Below, piece after piece: positions 17,317 through 26,336 of a stretch of 64,000 nt of DNA; position 1 is the stretch's first letter, and every line of letters begins with the position of its first letter. The stretch covers positions 51,831-115,830 of the forward strand of contig JAIMBT010000013.1 in NCBI GenBank assembly GCA_023511295.1, read 5' to 3'. The notes under the pieces are model-generated. The model worked only from the letters and a program-made list of their open reading frames with translations, did not search any database and was not told the origin of the DNA. Source of the stretch: Alicyclobacillus sp. (GTDB lineage Bacteria; Bacillota; Bacilli; Alicyclobacillales; Alicyclobacillaceae). A program made the translations under genes and the position numbers.

Positions 17317-18705
17317 TCAACCGGACAGGCTGGCATCCGCGCCGTGGTCTGCATCGAGCTCCCCCCTTCCCCACTCTTTGAGCATCCGTTCGACATTCCC
17401 AGGGACCGGCGCCTGAGCATGGGTGTGCAGGAATGTGAGCCATTCGTCGATGCTGCGCCCCGAAGCCAAGCCGCGGGCCACGGAATCTCGGGACAGCCGG
17501 TACGTCTGCAGGACGCCGGACTGGCGCAGGTCCGCGAACGCCGCCAGCTCCGCCGTCACCCGAGGCTGGTCTGCGGTGACGAATACGTCGAAGTTCGGTT
17601 GCACAATCAACACCCGCCGCGTCTCGCGGAGATCCTCAGATGCCGGCTGCAAGTTGTCTGGTGTTAGCAATTGTTGACCAAGATTGGTCGTTTGAAACCA
17701 GGTCTGGTTCATTTCATCTTCCCCGACCCGCAGAATGCCGAGATGTCGCAGCATCTTCAAAATGCGCTGCTGCCAGACGGCTTCGCGGGTATCGTAATAA
17801 TAAGCGTTGATGAGGTTTCCATATGCCTCGAACATGCTCTCCGCTTCCATCCAGACGCCCTTTGGGGCGTACGCGAGCAGCCGGACGACCTGCGGTAAGC
17901 GAGGTATCGGTCGCCGGTATGCGCTGACGTAGTAGGAGACAAAGGAGCGCTGCTTCTCGTGAACGGGCTTGTCGAGCCAGACCGCAGCCTCGTCGGTACA
18001 GCGGAGGATGCCGTCGTCCCCTTCTTCGATCAATTGGCGTGCGTACGCGTGGTCGTAAATGAGCGCGAAACGGTCCGGGTAGTCGTAAAATCGGCGTCCG
18101 TAGCCAAAGCGCCAGCCCGGCTCGAGCGGCTGTTCCGGCACCTCGAGCAAATCCAGCAAGCGCGTCAGGTGCCGCTTGTACATACTGCCGTCCGCCGTTA
18201 GTTGCACGTCGTGATGACGAACGTATTGAAGGAACACATCCGCATCGCGAGACAGCGCCTCTGCTTCGTCGCGGAACACGTAAGGGCCGTCGTCGGCCGA
18301 GCGCACCTGCGAAAAGACGACGGAGACCGCGTGCTGACGCATGGCCTCCTGCAACTCCTTTGGAATGACGTACTGAAGGCGGCCGGAGGCCCGCGTTGAG
18401 GGGAAGAGCCACCCCTCCCGAACGGCCCGCGCCACTCGGTCACCGCCGAGATGGCTGAACATCGCGTCCACCTCCTCCGCGCTGAACACGTTCCGGGCCT
18501 CCAGGCTGAGCCGCAGGACGACCGTCTCTACCCCCTCGCGCCAGCGGGGCAGCTGCTCCTCCAGAAACGTGCGTCGTTTGAAGCAAAACAAGATCTCCTG
18601 CATGAGGGCCAGCTTGGAGTGCGGTGAGCAGTGCAGGTCGTACGTCTTGGCAATCTCGCGGAGCGTCGCGATGTCGGCGTGTGTCAGGCATTCCGCCAAG
18701 TTCAT
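17317..18705 (-). CDS. Helicase-associated protein with XPB/Ssl2-like domain
   Basis: A 462-residue protein without helicase motifs that is encoded 7 nt after an XPB-type helicase and is surely co-translated with it. Residues about 363-445 (starting LIVQPNFDVFV) repeat the accessory domain found at the N-terminus of that helicase (Helicase_C_3/Ssl2-like), with matching pattern ...AEL..FADL..SGVLQTYRLS...A...G.S..E.L..L. The first 60 residues look like a DNA-binding helical domain, and a winged-helix-like region follows. ATG 18705 is preceded by AAAGGATG. It may be a loader or regulator of the helicase (inference). Archaeal XPB works with the nuclease Bax1; no such nuclease is seen here. Confidence 0.75.
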   Translation of the reverse strand: MNLAECLTHADIATLREIAKTYDLHCSPHSKLALMQEILFCFKRRTFLEEQLPRWREGVETVVLRLSLEARNVFSAEEVDAMFSHLGGDRVARAVREGWLFPSTRASGRLQYVIPKELQEAMRQHAVSVVFSQVRSADDGPYVFRDEAEALSRDADVFLQYVRHHDVQLTADGSMYKRHLTRLLDLLEVPEQPLEPGWRFGYGRRFYDYPDRFALIYDHAYARQLIEEGDDGILRCTDEAAVWLDKPVHEKQRSFVSYYVSAYRRPIPRLPQVVRLLAYAPKGVWMEAESMFEAYGNLINAYYYDTREAVWQQRILKMLRHLGILRVGEDEMNQTWFQTTNLGQQLLTPDNLQPASEDLRETRRVLIVQPNFDVFVTADQPRVTAELAAFADLRQSGVLQTYRLSRDSVARGLASGRSIDEWLTFLHTHAQAPVPGNVERMLKEWGRGELDADHGADASLSG

Positions 18706-18712
18706 GTCTACT

Positions 18713-20341
18713 TCATCCTTTCTCGAGCCCATCGATGAGCGTTTCCACCTCAACGACCTCAAAGGTGTATCCTTGCTCTGCCAAGTACAGCCCCCGGTGT
18801 TGCGCGACGTCCTCTTCACACGTGCCGGCGCTGACGAGCGAGTAAAACGTCGCGGTCCCGGACTTTGGACGCAGCAGGCGGCCGAGGCGCTGTGCCTCTT
18901 CCTGTCGCGAACCGTACAATCCGGACAACTGGACGGCCACGGACGCGGACGGCAGGTCCACCGCCATGTTCGCGACCCGCGACAGCGCCAGCACGCGGAT
19001 TGCGCCGTCCCGGAACTGTTGAAACAGAGTTTCCCGCACTGACGGCGGCGTCTGCCCTGTGACGAGGGGACAGCCGAGCCGGTCAGCCGTCGCCCGTAAA
19101 CCGTCCAGGTAGTGCCCGATGACGAGGGTCGGCTCGTCGCGGTGTTGCGCAACCAGATGCACCGCCGCGTCCACTTTGGCGGCGTTCTGGGCTGCCACGC
19201 GATGTCGCTGCCGAGTCCCGGAGGTCCGATACTGCACCACGGCCTCGGGCGTCATCGGGACGCGGACCTGCACGCAGCGGACGCGCGCGAGAAATCCATC
19301 GAGTTCCAGTTGTCGCCAGGCGGCTTCGTAGCACTTCGGACCAATCAGCGTGAACACGTCGGTCTCCGCGCCGTCTTCCCGGACAAGCGTGGCCGTGAGT
19401 CCAAGTCGCCGAACCGCCTGCATGCTCGCCGCGAGGCGAAACAGCGGCGCAGGCACCATGTGCACCTCGTCGTAGACCACAAATCCAAACGGCGCTTGCA
19501 GGATCCGCTCGAGGTGCACCAACCTGCCCGCCCGCGTCTTCGCCGTCAACTGCTGGTAGGTGGTTACCGTGATCGGCTTCATCCCAGCGGAACCGCGGTA
19601 GAGACCGACATCGGCACGGTCCAGCGTGGTGAAGCGCATCATCTCTCGAATCCACTGCCGCGCCGAAGACTCGGTCGGCGTCACCACCAGCGTGTGGGTC
19701 TGCAGCGCACACAGGCAGGCAATCCCGACCAAGGTCTTACCCGCTCCGCAGGGCAGCACAACAACACCGCTCTGGTCGTGGCTGGCGAGGAAACGCTGGA
19801 CAGCCTCGCGCTGATACGGTCGCAGCTGGACGTCCTGGCGCAGTTGCACAGCCAGCGGCGGACTTGCTCGGTATCCGAGGTCGTCCAGACACGGGTAACC
19901 GGCCTCTGCAAGGCGCCGCTTGACCTCGGCGCGCGTGTGTGCCGGAAAGCCGCCCGGATGAACCGCCAATTCGCGCAGGTTGGCGCGGCCGATGATCTCG
20001 TCTGGATCGAGATCCGGTGCGACCAGTTCGAACCCATCCTCGCCGGCGGGACGGAGTCGGATACGCCCCCATCGCGACATGGTCTCCTGTACGGACTGTT
20101 GGAACGTGAAGGGCAACGGGGCCGTGGCGAGTGCCCGCAAGGTCGTCAACACGGAACGCGGTGTCCAGCCCACCGCAGCCGCTTGCCACAGGCTGAGGGG
20201 TGTCACGCGGTACACCTGCAGGTCCGCAAGTTGGCGACTCAGCTCCGCAAACGGCGTGATCTGGGCTCGCACAGCGTCTGCGCCGGGCGCCGTCGACGGG
20301 ATGACAATCGTCCCGTCCGCCTGAACAAACACGTCTGGCAT
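18713..20341 (-). CDS. XPB/Rad25-type superfamily 2 DNA helicase
   Basis: DNA helicase/translocase of the XPB family, known in eukaryotic nucleotide excision repair and transcription (TFIIH) and in some bacteria such as mycobacteria. Motifs seen: N-terminal accessory (Ssl2-like) domain about 1-105, Walker A PCGAGKT at 197-203, the diagnostic DEVH box at 291-294 instead of DEAH, GLTAT (motif III) at 314-318, and the XPB-specific RED motif at 321-323; motif VI QRLGRLLRPK lies near the C-terminus. 542 residues is typical for the bacterial form. ATG 20341 follows GGGAGGAG by 9 nt. First gene of a two-gene operon; B. subtilis lacks it at this site (aroE-ypiA there). Confidence 0.93.
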   Translation of the reverse strand: MPDVFVQADGTIVIPSTAPGADAVRAQITPFAELSRQLADLQVYRVTPLSLWQAAAVGWTPRSVLTTLRALATAPLPFTFQQSVQETMSRWGRIRLRPAGEDGFELVAPDLDPDEIIGRANLRELAVHPGGFPAHTRAEVKRRLAEAGYPCLDDLGYRASPPLAVQLRQDVQLRPYQREAVQRFLASHDQSGVVVLPCGAGKTLVGIACLCALQTHTLVVTPTESSARQWIREMMRFTTLDRADVGLYRGSAGMKPITVTTYQQLTAKTRAGRLVHLERILQAPFGFVVYDEVHMVPAPLFRLAASMQAVRRLGLTATLVREDGAETDVFTLIGPKCYEAAWRQLELDGFLARVRCVQVRVPMTPEAVVQYRTSGTRQRHRVAAQNAAKVDAAVHLVAQHRDEPTLVIGHYLDGLRATADRLGCPLVTGQTPPSVRETLFQQFRDGAIRVLALSRVANMAVDLPSASVAVQLSGLYGSRQEEAQRLGRLLRPKSGTATFYSLVSAGTCEEDVAQHRGLYLAEQGYTFEVVEVETLIDGLEKG

Positions 20342-20493
20342 CTCGGGTCGCTCCTCCCTTGCCCGCTCGCCGCTCGTGTAGCAGCAAAGCCGGTGCGGTG
20401 CAGCGCCCTCCGGTGGCTGCCGTATACGTGGGTCTGCACGCGCCTTATTTGCTTCATTTTCAGTATTGGGATATAGTGGATGGCTTATTCAGG

Positions 20494-20529
20494 CAAAAAA
20501 AAGGAGGGCCTGTGCTGTGACAGACCCTC
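20494..20529 (-). terminator. Intrinsic terminator upstream of the XPB operon
   Basis: On the minus strand GAGGGTCTGT pairs with ACAGGCCCTC (10 bp, one G-T) around a 6-nt loop, then CC and eight Ts (20502-20495). It is the strongest terminator in this part of the window and lies about 150 nt before the XPB start. Confidence 0.8.
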
Positions 20530-20574
20530 AAACGCGTTGCTAGGAGTGGAGAGAAATCAGACATAACACCCTTC
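20494..20574 (-). ncRNA. Putative ~80-nt leader or small RNA
   Basis: The promoter at 20581-20609 would start a transcript near 20574 that meets the terminator at 20494-20529 after about 80 nt. This is the geometry of a small RNA or of a transcription attenuator for the XPB operon. A possible 34-codon reading frame begins with ATG at 20564 behind AAGGG and runs through the hairpin, but has no run of regulatory codons. Pure inference from promoter and terminator placement. Confidence 0.4.
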
Positions 20575-20580
20575 AATGAC

Positions 20581-20609
20581 AGGATACTCGGGAATGGAAG
20601 CGCTGTCAA
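20581..20609 (-). promoter_or_regulatory. Strong candidate sigma-A promoter (XPB leader RNA)
   Basis: TTGACA consensus (20609-20604), 17-nt spacer, TATCCT (20586-20581) on the minus strand. Confidence 0.6.
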
Positions 20610-20646
20610 GACCGAATTTTCAGAGTCAATATGGTAAATTGCAGCA

Positions 20647-20671
20647 CACGGCCGCTCCAGGTGCGGCCGTG
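20647..20671 (-). terminator. Hairpin after tyrA
   Basis: CACGGCCGC and GCGGCCGTG (perfect 9-bp arms) with a 7-nt loop, 11 nt after the tyrA stop. Only three Ts follow downstream, so termination is probably completed at the second terminator (20494-20529). Confidence 0.55.
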
Positions 20672-20681
20672 ACGTCGGCGG

Positions 20682-21551
20682 TTACAACCCGTTCTGTCCC
20701 GGGTCGTGGACGATACCAGCCATCGTCCACGCGGCCTTCGCTGCTTGTGCGCGTGCAAGCCGTTCGTTCACCGCGGCCACATCGCCGCGTTCCAGGGCCT
20801 GCACCAGGGCCGTGAGATGCTGGATAGCCGCCTGCAGGTAGGCCTGGACCGCGGGTGCGTTGGCGACCAACGTCTCACCCCAGAAGCCTGGTGGAGAGCC
20901 GCTGATGCGCGTCGTATCCGCGAACCCGGGTCCAGTGAGCGCCTTGTACACGTCCCGCCAGACACCAGCGCATCCATCCGCGGCCAGCATGGTGGCGGCG
21001 GACATCACGTGTACGCCGTGGCTCACCGCAGCCATCGCGGTGTCGTGCGCAGCGGCGGAGTCCAACCAGCGCACGTTGGCACCGGTGGCGTTGACCCACG
21101 GGAGAAACGCTTCGGCCGCAGGCCATCCGCGCACCATCAGCCACGGCCGCCCCGTGAACAACGCGGCGGTCGCCACACTGGGGCCGGACTCAGCCTTCCC
21201 AGCCATCGGGTGCATCGGCGCAAATCGGTCCCGCAACCCGATTTCCTCGGCTTGCTCGCAGATGGGGTGTTTGACACTGCAGACATCGCCGACGAAATGG
21301 GCGTGCACCGCGAGTTTCGGCAGCAAGGACACGGCCGTTCGAATGGGAACGGCAAGCAGCCCTGCGTCGTACGTCGCCGACGTCGGCGGAACCGCGTAGA
21401 TCTGGTCGAATATCCCGGTTTCAGCCGCAGCCGCCCGATGGTCCGCATCGGCCTCCCATCCATCGATGTGCACCGACGGACAACGCGCCTTCACCGCCAT
21501 CGCGAAGGAGGTGCCTATCAGCCCGCACCCGACGACGACCAAGCGGTTCAT
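20682..21551 (-). CDS. tyrA: Prephenate dehydrogenase
   Basis: NAD-dependent conversion of prephenate to 4-hydroxyphenylpyruvate, the committed step to tyrosine. The Rossmann motif VGCGLIGTSFA opens the protein; FVGDVCSVKHPI and the catalytic-region MHPMAGKAESGP with the conserved H-P-M-A-G are typical TyrA features. At 289 residues it lacks the C-terminal ACT regulatory domain present in B. subtilis TyrA (371 residues), so tyrosine feedback may act differently. ATG 21551 follows GGGGGG by 7 nt. It is the last gene of the aromatic supra-operon, 125 nt behind the DAHP synthase gene; hisC and aroE, its neighbours in B. subtilis, are missing. Confidence 0.94.
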   Translation of the reverse strand: MNRLVVVGCGLIGTSFAMAVKARCPSVHIDGWEADADHRAAAAETGIFDQIYAVPPTSATYDAGLLAVPIRTAVSLLPKLAVHAHFVGDVCSVKHPICEQAEEIGLRDRFAPMHPMAGKAESGPSVATAALFTGRPWLMVRGWPAAEAFLPWVNATGANVRWLDSAAAHDTAMAAVSHGVHVMSAATMLAADGCAGVWRDVYKALTGPGFADTTRISGSPPGFWGETLVANAPAVQAYLQAAIQHLTALVQALERGDVAAVNERLARAQAAKAAWTMAGIVHDPGQNGL

Positions 21552-21615
21552 CCCACGTCCCCCCTTCTGGCGGCGTTCGCGTCTACCCGAGGGCCCCGCC
21601 GTGACGTTCTGCGAA

Positions 21616-21652
21616 CACCGGACGAGCGGAACCAGGCGCCGCCCGTCCGGTG
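21616..21652 (-). repeat. Inverted repeat between aroF and tyrA
   Basis: CACCGGACG (21616-21624) and CGTCCGGTG (21644-21652), perfect 9-bp arms with a GC-rich 19-nt interior, in the 125-nt gap. No T-run follows; it may be an mRNA processing or stability hairpin. Confidence 0.4.
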
Positions 21653-21676
21653 AATGGTGGTTGATGCTGTACTCCC

Positions 21677-22708
21677 TCAGCGTCCCATGACCAGTGCGGT
21701 CTCCTCGGACAAGGCGGCCCAGATGCGCCGAATCTCGCGCACCATCCGGTCGAAGTTCTCGACCGTCAGAGACTGCTCGCCGTCGGAGACGGCTTCCTGC
21801 GGGTTCGGGTGCACCTCGACCATCACCCCGGCAGCGCCAGCCGCAATGCCAGCCCGCGCCATCGCGGTCACATACCGCCAGTGGCCCACTCCGTGGCTGG
21901 GATCAACAATCACAGGGAGGTGTGACAGATGCTGAATCACCGGGACCGCGTTCAAGTCCAGCGTGTTGCGCGTGTACGTCTCAAACGTTCGAATGCCGCG
22001 CTCACACAAGATCACGTTCGGATTGCCGCCGGCGAGCACGTACTCAGCGGCCATCAGCCACTCCTCCATCGTCGCGGACAACCCGCGCTTCAGCAGGACC
22101 GCTTTACGCGACCGACCGACAGCCTTCAGCAACGTGTAGTTCTGCATGTTGCGCGCGCCAATCTGGAGGACGTCCACATAGCGTTCCATCATGGGCAGTT
22201 GCTCTGCGTCCATGATCTCGCTCACGACCGGCAAACCGGTCGCCTCCCGCGCCATGGCCAAGTAGCGCAGGCCCTCCTCGCCCAACCCTTGAAACGAGTA
22301 CGGGGACGTGCGCGGCTTGAACGCGCCGCCGCGCAACATGTGCGCACCGCTCTGCTTCACGGCACGCGCGGCCTCGATGATTTGATCCGCTGACTCCACC
22401 GAACAAGGGCCGGCGATGACCACCGGCTCCGCTCCGCCGACGACGACGTCGCCGACCTGGACCAACGTGTCCTGCGGGTGAAAGGCCCGGCTCGCCAGTT
22501 TGAACGGATTGCTCACAGGTACCACCTTCTCCACTCCGGACAGGGCTTCGAGCGGCAGCTCGCGAACGCGTTCCTTCGGACCAATCACGCCGACAATTGT
22601 CTTCTCGGCGCCCTCTGAAACGTGCACGCCCAGTCCCTTACTCTTCAACAGCTCAACTACACTCGCGACCTCCGCCTGACTCGCCTGTTCACGCATGACC
22701 ACAATCAC
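21677..22708 (-). CDS. aroF: 3-deoxy-7-phosphoheptulonate (DAHP) synthase, type I beta
   Basis: Condenses phosphoenolpyruvate with erythrose 4-phosphate, the entry step of the shikimate pathway. Residues 1-75 form a ferredoxin-like regulatory domain (as in Thermotoga DAHP synthase) rather than the chorismate-mutase domain fused in B. subtilis AroA, so feedback is likely by phenylalanine or tyrosine through that domain (inference). The barrel shows [24 protein letters not shown] with the PEP-binding K-P-R-T, and the metal-ligand [10 protein letters not shown]. 343 residues is usual. Start is GTG 22708 with a weak ribosome site. It replaces hisC between trpA and tyrA, placing the first pathway enzyme under the trp leader. 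Confidence 0.95.
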   Translation of the reverse strand: MIVVMREQASQAEVASVVELLKSKGLGVHVSEGAEKTIVGVIGPKERVRELPLEALSGVEKVVPVSNPFKLASRAFHPQDTLVQVGDVVVGGAEPVVIAGPCSVESADQIIEAARAVKQSGAHMLRGGAFKPRTSPYSFQGLGEEGLRYLAMAREATGLPVVSEIMDAEQLPMMERYVDVLQIGARNMQNYTLLKAVGRSRKAVLLKRGLSATMEEWLMAAEYVLAGGNPNVILCERGIRTFETYTRNTLDLNAVPVIQHLSHLPVIVDPSHGVGHWRYVTAMARAGIAAGAAGVMVEVHPNPQEAVSDGEQSLTVENFDRMVREIRRIWAALSEETALVMGR

Positions 22709-22735
22709 GCCGCGACACGCCCTCTCTGGTGATGT

Positions 22736-23620
22736 TCAATCCGGCGTCGATGTTGCCGGGGAGCGGTCATCCAGTGCGCCGGCGCCGCTTTGCCGAATGG
22801 CCCCCTTGCCCGCCACGGCTTGCCGCAGCGACTCCGTGAACGTCCGCACGGCAGCGACCGCGGCTTCCCGGCCTGCGCTGGTGTCTGGCTGCGCCGTCAC
22901 CGCCGCCTCGACGCGGCGGATGTACGCGCTGCCGATGATCACCCCGTCTGCAAACGTCGCGATGTTCGCCGCTTGCTCTGGGGAGCTCACGCCAAAGCCA
23001 ACGGCGACCGGGAGGTCGGTCGACCGGCGGGCGGCCGAAACGAGCGCCTGCAACCGCTCGGACATCCGCGCGCGCTCCCCGGTCACCCCCAGCGACGACA
23101 CACAGTACACGAACCCGCGCGCGTCCTGACAGATGCGCGCGATGCGCGCTTCCGAACTGGTCGGTGCAATCAGCGGAATCAGGTGCACCCCGGCTCGGTC
23201 CGCCGCCTTGCGAATCGGTTCGCTCTCCTCCCACGGCAAGTCCGGAATGATGGCACCGTCGGCACCCGCTGCGGCTGCGTCGCGGAAGAACCGCTCCGTG
23301 CCGTACTGTAGGACGGGGTTGACATAGGTGAAGAGGACGAGCCCCTTGTCGGTCTCCTGGCGCAGGTGCGCCGCAACCTCGAACACCTGTGGGAACGCGA
23401 AGCCAGCGCGCAGGCTGCGTAGCGCAGACGCCTGGATGACCGGTCCATCTGCTAATGGGTCAGAGTATGGTGCGCCAATTTCCACGATGTCGGCGCCTGC
23501 CCGAAGCGCGGTCCGAAACAGTTCGAGCGACGTGTCGAGGTCTGGGTCGGACGCGTTCAAAAACGGGATCAGCGCCGCGCTGTCGCGTCGGTGAGCAAAC
23601 GCTGCCTCAATGCGATCCAT
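22736..23620 (-). CDS. trpA: Tryptophan synthase alpha subunit
   Basis: Cleaves indole-3-glycerol phosphate to indole and glyceraldehyde 3-phosphate; indole is channelled to TrpB. The catalytic glutamate and aspartate are in [16 protein letters not shown] (near residues 45-60), and the phosphate-binding loops [11 protein letters not shown] and [12 protein letters not shown] are intact. The C-terminus carries a low-similarity tail of about 25 residues rich in Ala, Gly and Ser. 294 residues, slightly longer than B. subtilis TrpA. The ATG at 23620 overlaps the end of trpB by 14 nt, so the two subunits are translationally coupled. Confidence 0.97.
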   Translation of the reverse strand: MDRIEAAFAHRRDSAALIPFLNASDPDLDTSLELFRTALRAGADIVEIGAPYSDPLADGPVIQASALRSLRAGFAFPQVFEVAAHLRQETDKGLVLFTYVNPVLQYGTERFFRDAAAAGADGAIIPDLPWEESEPIRKAADRAGVHLIPLIAPTSSEARIARICQDARGFVYCVSSLGVTGERARMSERLQALVSAARRSTDLPVAVGFGVSSPEQAANIATFADGVIIGSAYIRRVEAAVTAQPDTSAGREAAVAAVRTFTESLRQAVAGKGAIRQSGAGALDDRSPATSTPD

Positions 23621-24818
23621 CGCCGTTCCCCCCTACCATGTCCGCCACCTGCGCCACGTCTTTGTCGCCGCGCCCGGAGAGGCAGACGACGACGGTGGCG
23701 TCTTTTGGCATCGTCGCTGCTGTCTTCATCGCCTGGGCGACAGCGTGAGCGCTCTCCAGCGCCGGGATAATGCCTTCCGTCTTCGACAGCAGGAAGAATG
23801 CGTCGAGCGCTTCTTGGTCGGTGATGGGAACATACTCGGCGCGGCCGGACGCGTGCAGATAACTGTGCTCCGGGCCGATACCGGGGTAGTCGAGCCCGGC
23901 CGAAATGGAGTGCGCCGGCAGAACCTGACCGTACTCGTCTTGGAGCAGGTAGATCATGGAACCGTGTAGAACCCCGGGGCGCCCGCGGCCGATGCTCGCC
24001 GCGTGCAAAGCGGTGTCCATCCCCTTGCCAGCCGCCTCGACGCCAATCAGTCGTACTTCGCGGTCTGGGATGAGCGGGTAGAACATGCCCATGGCGTTGC
24101 TGCCTCCGCCCACACAGGCAATCACGGCGTTCGGCAACCGCCCCTCCTTCTCGAGCATCTGGGCGCGCGTCTCGTCGCCAATCACGCGTTGAAAATCGCG
24201 CACCAAGGCCGGGTACGGGTGCGGGCCGACGACGGATCCGATGATGTAGTACGTGTCCTCCACATGCTCGACCCAGTGGCGAATGGCTTCGTTGGTCGCG
24301 TCCTTCAGGGTGCGTGTCCCCGAGGTGGCCGGCACCACCTCCGCACCGAGCATCCGCATCCGGAACACGTTCAGGGCTTGTCGGCGCATGTCCTCTTCGC
24401 CCATGAACACCGTGCATGCCAAGCCAAAGCGCGCCGCCACGGTGGCTGTCGCCACGCCGTGTTGGCCGGCGCCCGTCTCCGCAATCACGCGCCTCTTTCC
24501 CATCCGCTTCGCCAGCAACGCCTGGCCGATGGCGTTGTTGATCTTGTGGGCGCCCGTGTGGTTCAGGTCCTCCCGCTTCAGGTAGATGCGGGCGCCGCCG
24601 ACGGTCTCGGTGAGGCGCTCGGCGAAGTACAAGGGCGTTGGCCGCCCGGCGTAGTCGTGCAGGTACAGCTGCAGCTCCGCTTGGAAGTCGGGGTCCTGCT
24701 GATAATGGCGGTGAGCCTGTTCGAGTTCCGTCAACGCGGACAACAGGGTCTCCGGCACGTACTTTCCACCGAACGCGCCGAACCGGCCGTGCTCGTCCGG
24801 CAGCGCATACGAGTTCAT
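23607..24818 (-). CDS. trpB: Tryptophan synthase beta subunit
   Basis: Pyridoxal-phosphate enzyme joining indole and serine to tryptophan. The PLP lysine is in [17 protein letters not shown] (HKIN), the ammonium/substrate loop is [13 protein letters not shown], and the phosphate-binding [10 protein letters not shown] is present. 403 residues from ATG 24818 is the normal length and the N-terminus [16 protein letters not shown] matches the family. No clear ribosome site precedes it; it starts 7 nt after the trpF stop and probably relies on coupling. In-frame sequence further upstream overlaps trpF and shows no similarity. Confidence 0.97.
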   Translation of the reverse strand: MNSYALPDEHGRFGAFGGKYVPETLLSALTELEQAHRHYQQDPDFQAELQLYLHDYAGRPTPLYFAERLTETVGGARIYLKREDLNHTGAHKINNAIGQALLAKRMGKRRVIAETGAGQHGVATATVAARFGLACTVFMGEEDMRRQALNVFRMRMLGAEVVPATSGTRTLKDATNEAIRHWVEHVEDTYYIIGSVVGPHPYPALVRDFQRVIGDETRAQMLEKEGRLPNAVIACVGGGSNAMGMFYPLIPDREVRLIGVEAAGKGMDTALHAASIGRGRPGVLHGSMIYLLQDEYGQVLPAHSISAGLDYPGIGPEHSYLHASGRAEYVPITDQEALDAFFLLSKTEGIIPALESAHAVAQAMKTAATMPKDATVVVCLSGRGDKDVAQVADMVGGNGDGSH

Positions 24819-24825
24819 GCGTGGG

Positions 24826-25539
24826 TTATCTGACAAGGTTGCGCACCGCCTCTCTGAGTTCATCGATCCGCCGGAGGGACTTCCGCCCCTCCACCTCAAC
24901 GCCGGAAGACACGTCGATGCCATCCGGTCGAAACTGGGCGAGCAGATGAGCCGCGTTCTCCGGTCGGATGCCCCCTGCGACCCAGATCTGTGGACGCTGG
25001 AATCCGCTCGCCCACCACCCGGACGCCTCCAGCGCCCCGGCCAGCAGCCGCCATGTGAAGATTCGTCCGTGACCACCGGTTACACTCCGCTCCGCAGTCG
25101 CCGGCGGCGCGGCGTCGAACAACACGCCATCGACACAACCGGCAAATGCCAGCGCTTGGTCGACCACTGGGCGGACGTCGTCCGGCGTCTGTGCGTCCGT
25201 CGGAACCGACAGAGCTTTCCACACCACAAATCCGTCTGCCCGCAACGCGTCGCAGAAGGCTGGTGATTCGCCGCCGTGCAGTTGCAACACTTCCACGCCA
25301 CTCGTGCGGGCTGCGGTCCGGACGGCATCCAGGTCCGCGTTCACAAACACCCCCACCGCGCGGCAGCTCGCGGGCAGTTGCTCCACCATCGGTCGTACAG
25401 CGGAAGGCCGGACGTAGCGGCGGCTCGTCGGGACGAAGATGAACCCCACGTGGGAGATCTCCGGTGCGGCCGTAAACGACAGGTCGTCCCCTGGTTGCAG
25501 ACCGCAGATCTTCATCTGCACCGCGGCTCGCCCGCTCAT
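24826..25539 (-). CDS. trpF: Phosphoribosylanthranilate isomerase
   Basis: Isomerises N-(5-phosphoribosyl)anthranilate in tryptophan synthesis. The beta/alpha barrel begins VQMKICGLQ, where K-I-C-G holds the catalytic cysteine; the second catalytic aspartate is in GVLFDAAPP and the phosphate-binding loops are [11 protein letters not shown] and GIDVSSGVE. 237 residues is slightly longer than usual because of extra residues between strands five and six. ATG 25539 overlaps the trpC stop by 4 nt. The barrel interior is alanine- and valine-rich as elsewhere in the window, with no sign of foreign origin. Confidence 0.95.
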   Translation of the reverse strand: MSGRAAVQMKICGLQPGDDLSFTAAPEISHVGFIFVPTSRRYVRPSAVRPMVEQLPASCRAVGVFVNADLDAVRTAARTSGVEVLQLHGGESPAFCDALRADGFVVWKALSVPTDAQTPDDVRPVVDQALAFAGCVDGVLFDAAPPATAERSVTGGHGRIFTWRLLAGALEASGWWASGFQRPQIWVAGGIRPENAAHLLAQFRPDGIDVSSGVEVEGRKSLRRIDELREAVRNLVR

Positions 25540-26336
25540 CGGTCGGCCTCCGGTACAGGTACGGACACGCGCAGGGCCTGCAGCAAGGCGCGGCGGCCAG
25601 CGTGGTCCGCTGGGCGCATCAGCGATTCGCCGACCAGAATGCCGCGGGCCCCGCAGGCAGCCATCCGAGCGGCGTCCTGCGGCGTGTGAACGCCGCTTTC
25701 GGCAATGGCGGGGATGTCCTTCGGGACGAGCGGAATCAACCGCTCAGCCGTGTCGAGACGGACTTCGAACGTCGTCAGGTCGCGGTTGTTGACACCAATC
25801 ACCGACGGGTGCGCCTCCACTGCCGCCGCCAGCTCGTCCTCCCGGTGGACCTCGACCAGCACGTCGAGCCCGAGGTCCTGGGCGTAGCGCGATAGAGCGC
25901 GCAGCCGGGACGGGCTGAGGGCGGCGCAGATGAGCAGCACCGCGTCCGCCCCCTGGCTAAATGCCTCGTCAATCTGACATTCGTCGACGATGAAGTCTTT
26001 GCGCAGAACCGGCAGAGACACAGCTTCCCGCACTGCGCGCAGGTGCGCGATATCGCCGCGGAAGAAGTGCTGGTCGGTGAGGACGGAGATGCAGGACGCC
26101 CCAGCCGCTTCATACGCCTGCGCGGTCGCAACCGGATGGAACGACGGCTGAATCAGCCCCTTTGACGGACTGGCTTGCTTCACTTCCGCAATCACGGCGA
26201 GGTCCTTCGCACCGGCGATGGCTCGCGCGAAACCGCGCGGCGCATCCGCCGTACGGGCCGGCAGGGGGCCGGCGGCGCGCAGGGCGTCCACTTCCCGTGC
26301 CTTCTGCGCGAGGATGGCGGCTAGAAAATCCGTCAC
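25536..26336 (-). CDS. trpC: Indole-3-glycerol phosphate synthase
   Basis: Ring-closing decarboxylase of tryptophan synthesis. Family motifs seen: the N-terminal helix with ILAQKAREV, AVIAEVKQASPSKGLI containing the catalytic lysine and the substrate-binding SPSKG, PVLRKDFIVDE with the second lysine and K-D-F, VGVNNRDL and AESGV. 266 residues is normal. GTG 26336 follows GGAGG by 7 nt and overlaps the trpD stop (4 nt). Monofunctional, not fused to TrpF as in enterobacteria, matching Bacillus. Confidence 0.96.
   Translation of the reverse strand: MTDFLAAILAQKAREVDALRAAGPLPARTADAPRGFARAIAGAKDLAVIAEVKQASPSKGLIQPSFHPVATAQAYEAAGASCISVLTDQHFFRGDIAHLRAVREAVSLPVLRKDFIVDECQIDEAFSQGADAVLLICAALSPSRLRALSRYAQDLGLDVLVEVHREDELAAAVEAHPSVIGVNNRDLTTFEVRLDTAERLIPLVPKDIPAIAESGVHTPQDAARMAACGARGILVGESLMRPADHAGRRALLQALRVSVPVPEADR

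Larger units (their letters stand above)
20342..20681. other. Intergenic region tyrA / XPB helicase
   Basis: 340 nt of noticeably AT-richer sequence than the neighbours. It holds two hairpins, a strong vegetative promoter and a classical terminator in the order promoter-terminator-XPB gene (listed separately). No protein gene supported. Confidence 0.6.

Noticed and set aside
19112..20476. 454-codon open frame on the plus strand
   Set aside because: Antisense of the XPB helicase gene; no ribosome site and no recognisable motif.
20461..20564. 34-codon leader peptide before the XPB operon
   Set aside because: Start and weak ribosome site exist, but no clustered codons typical of ribosome-mediated attenuation; kept only as part of a possible leader RNA.
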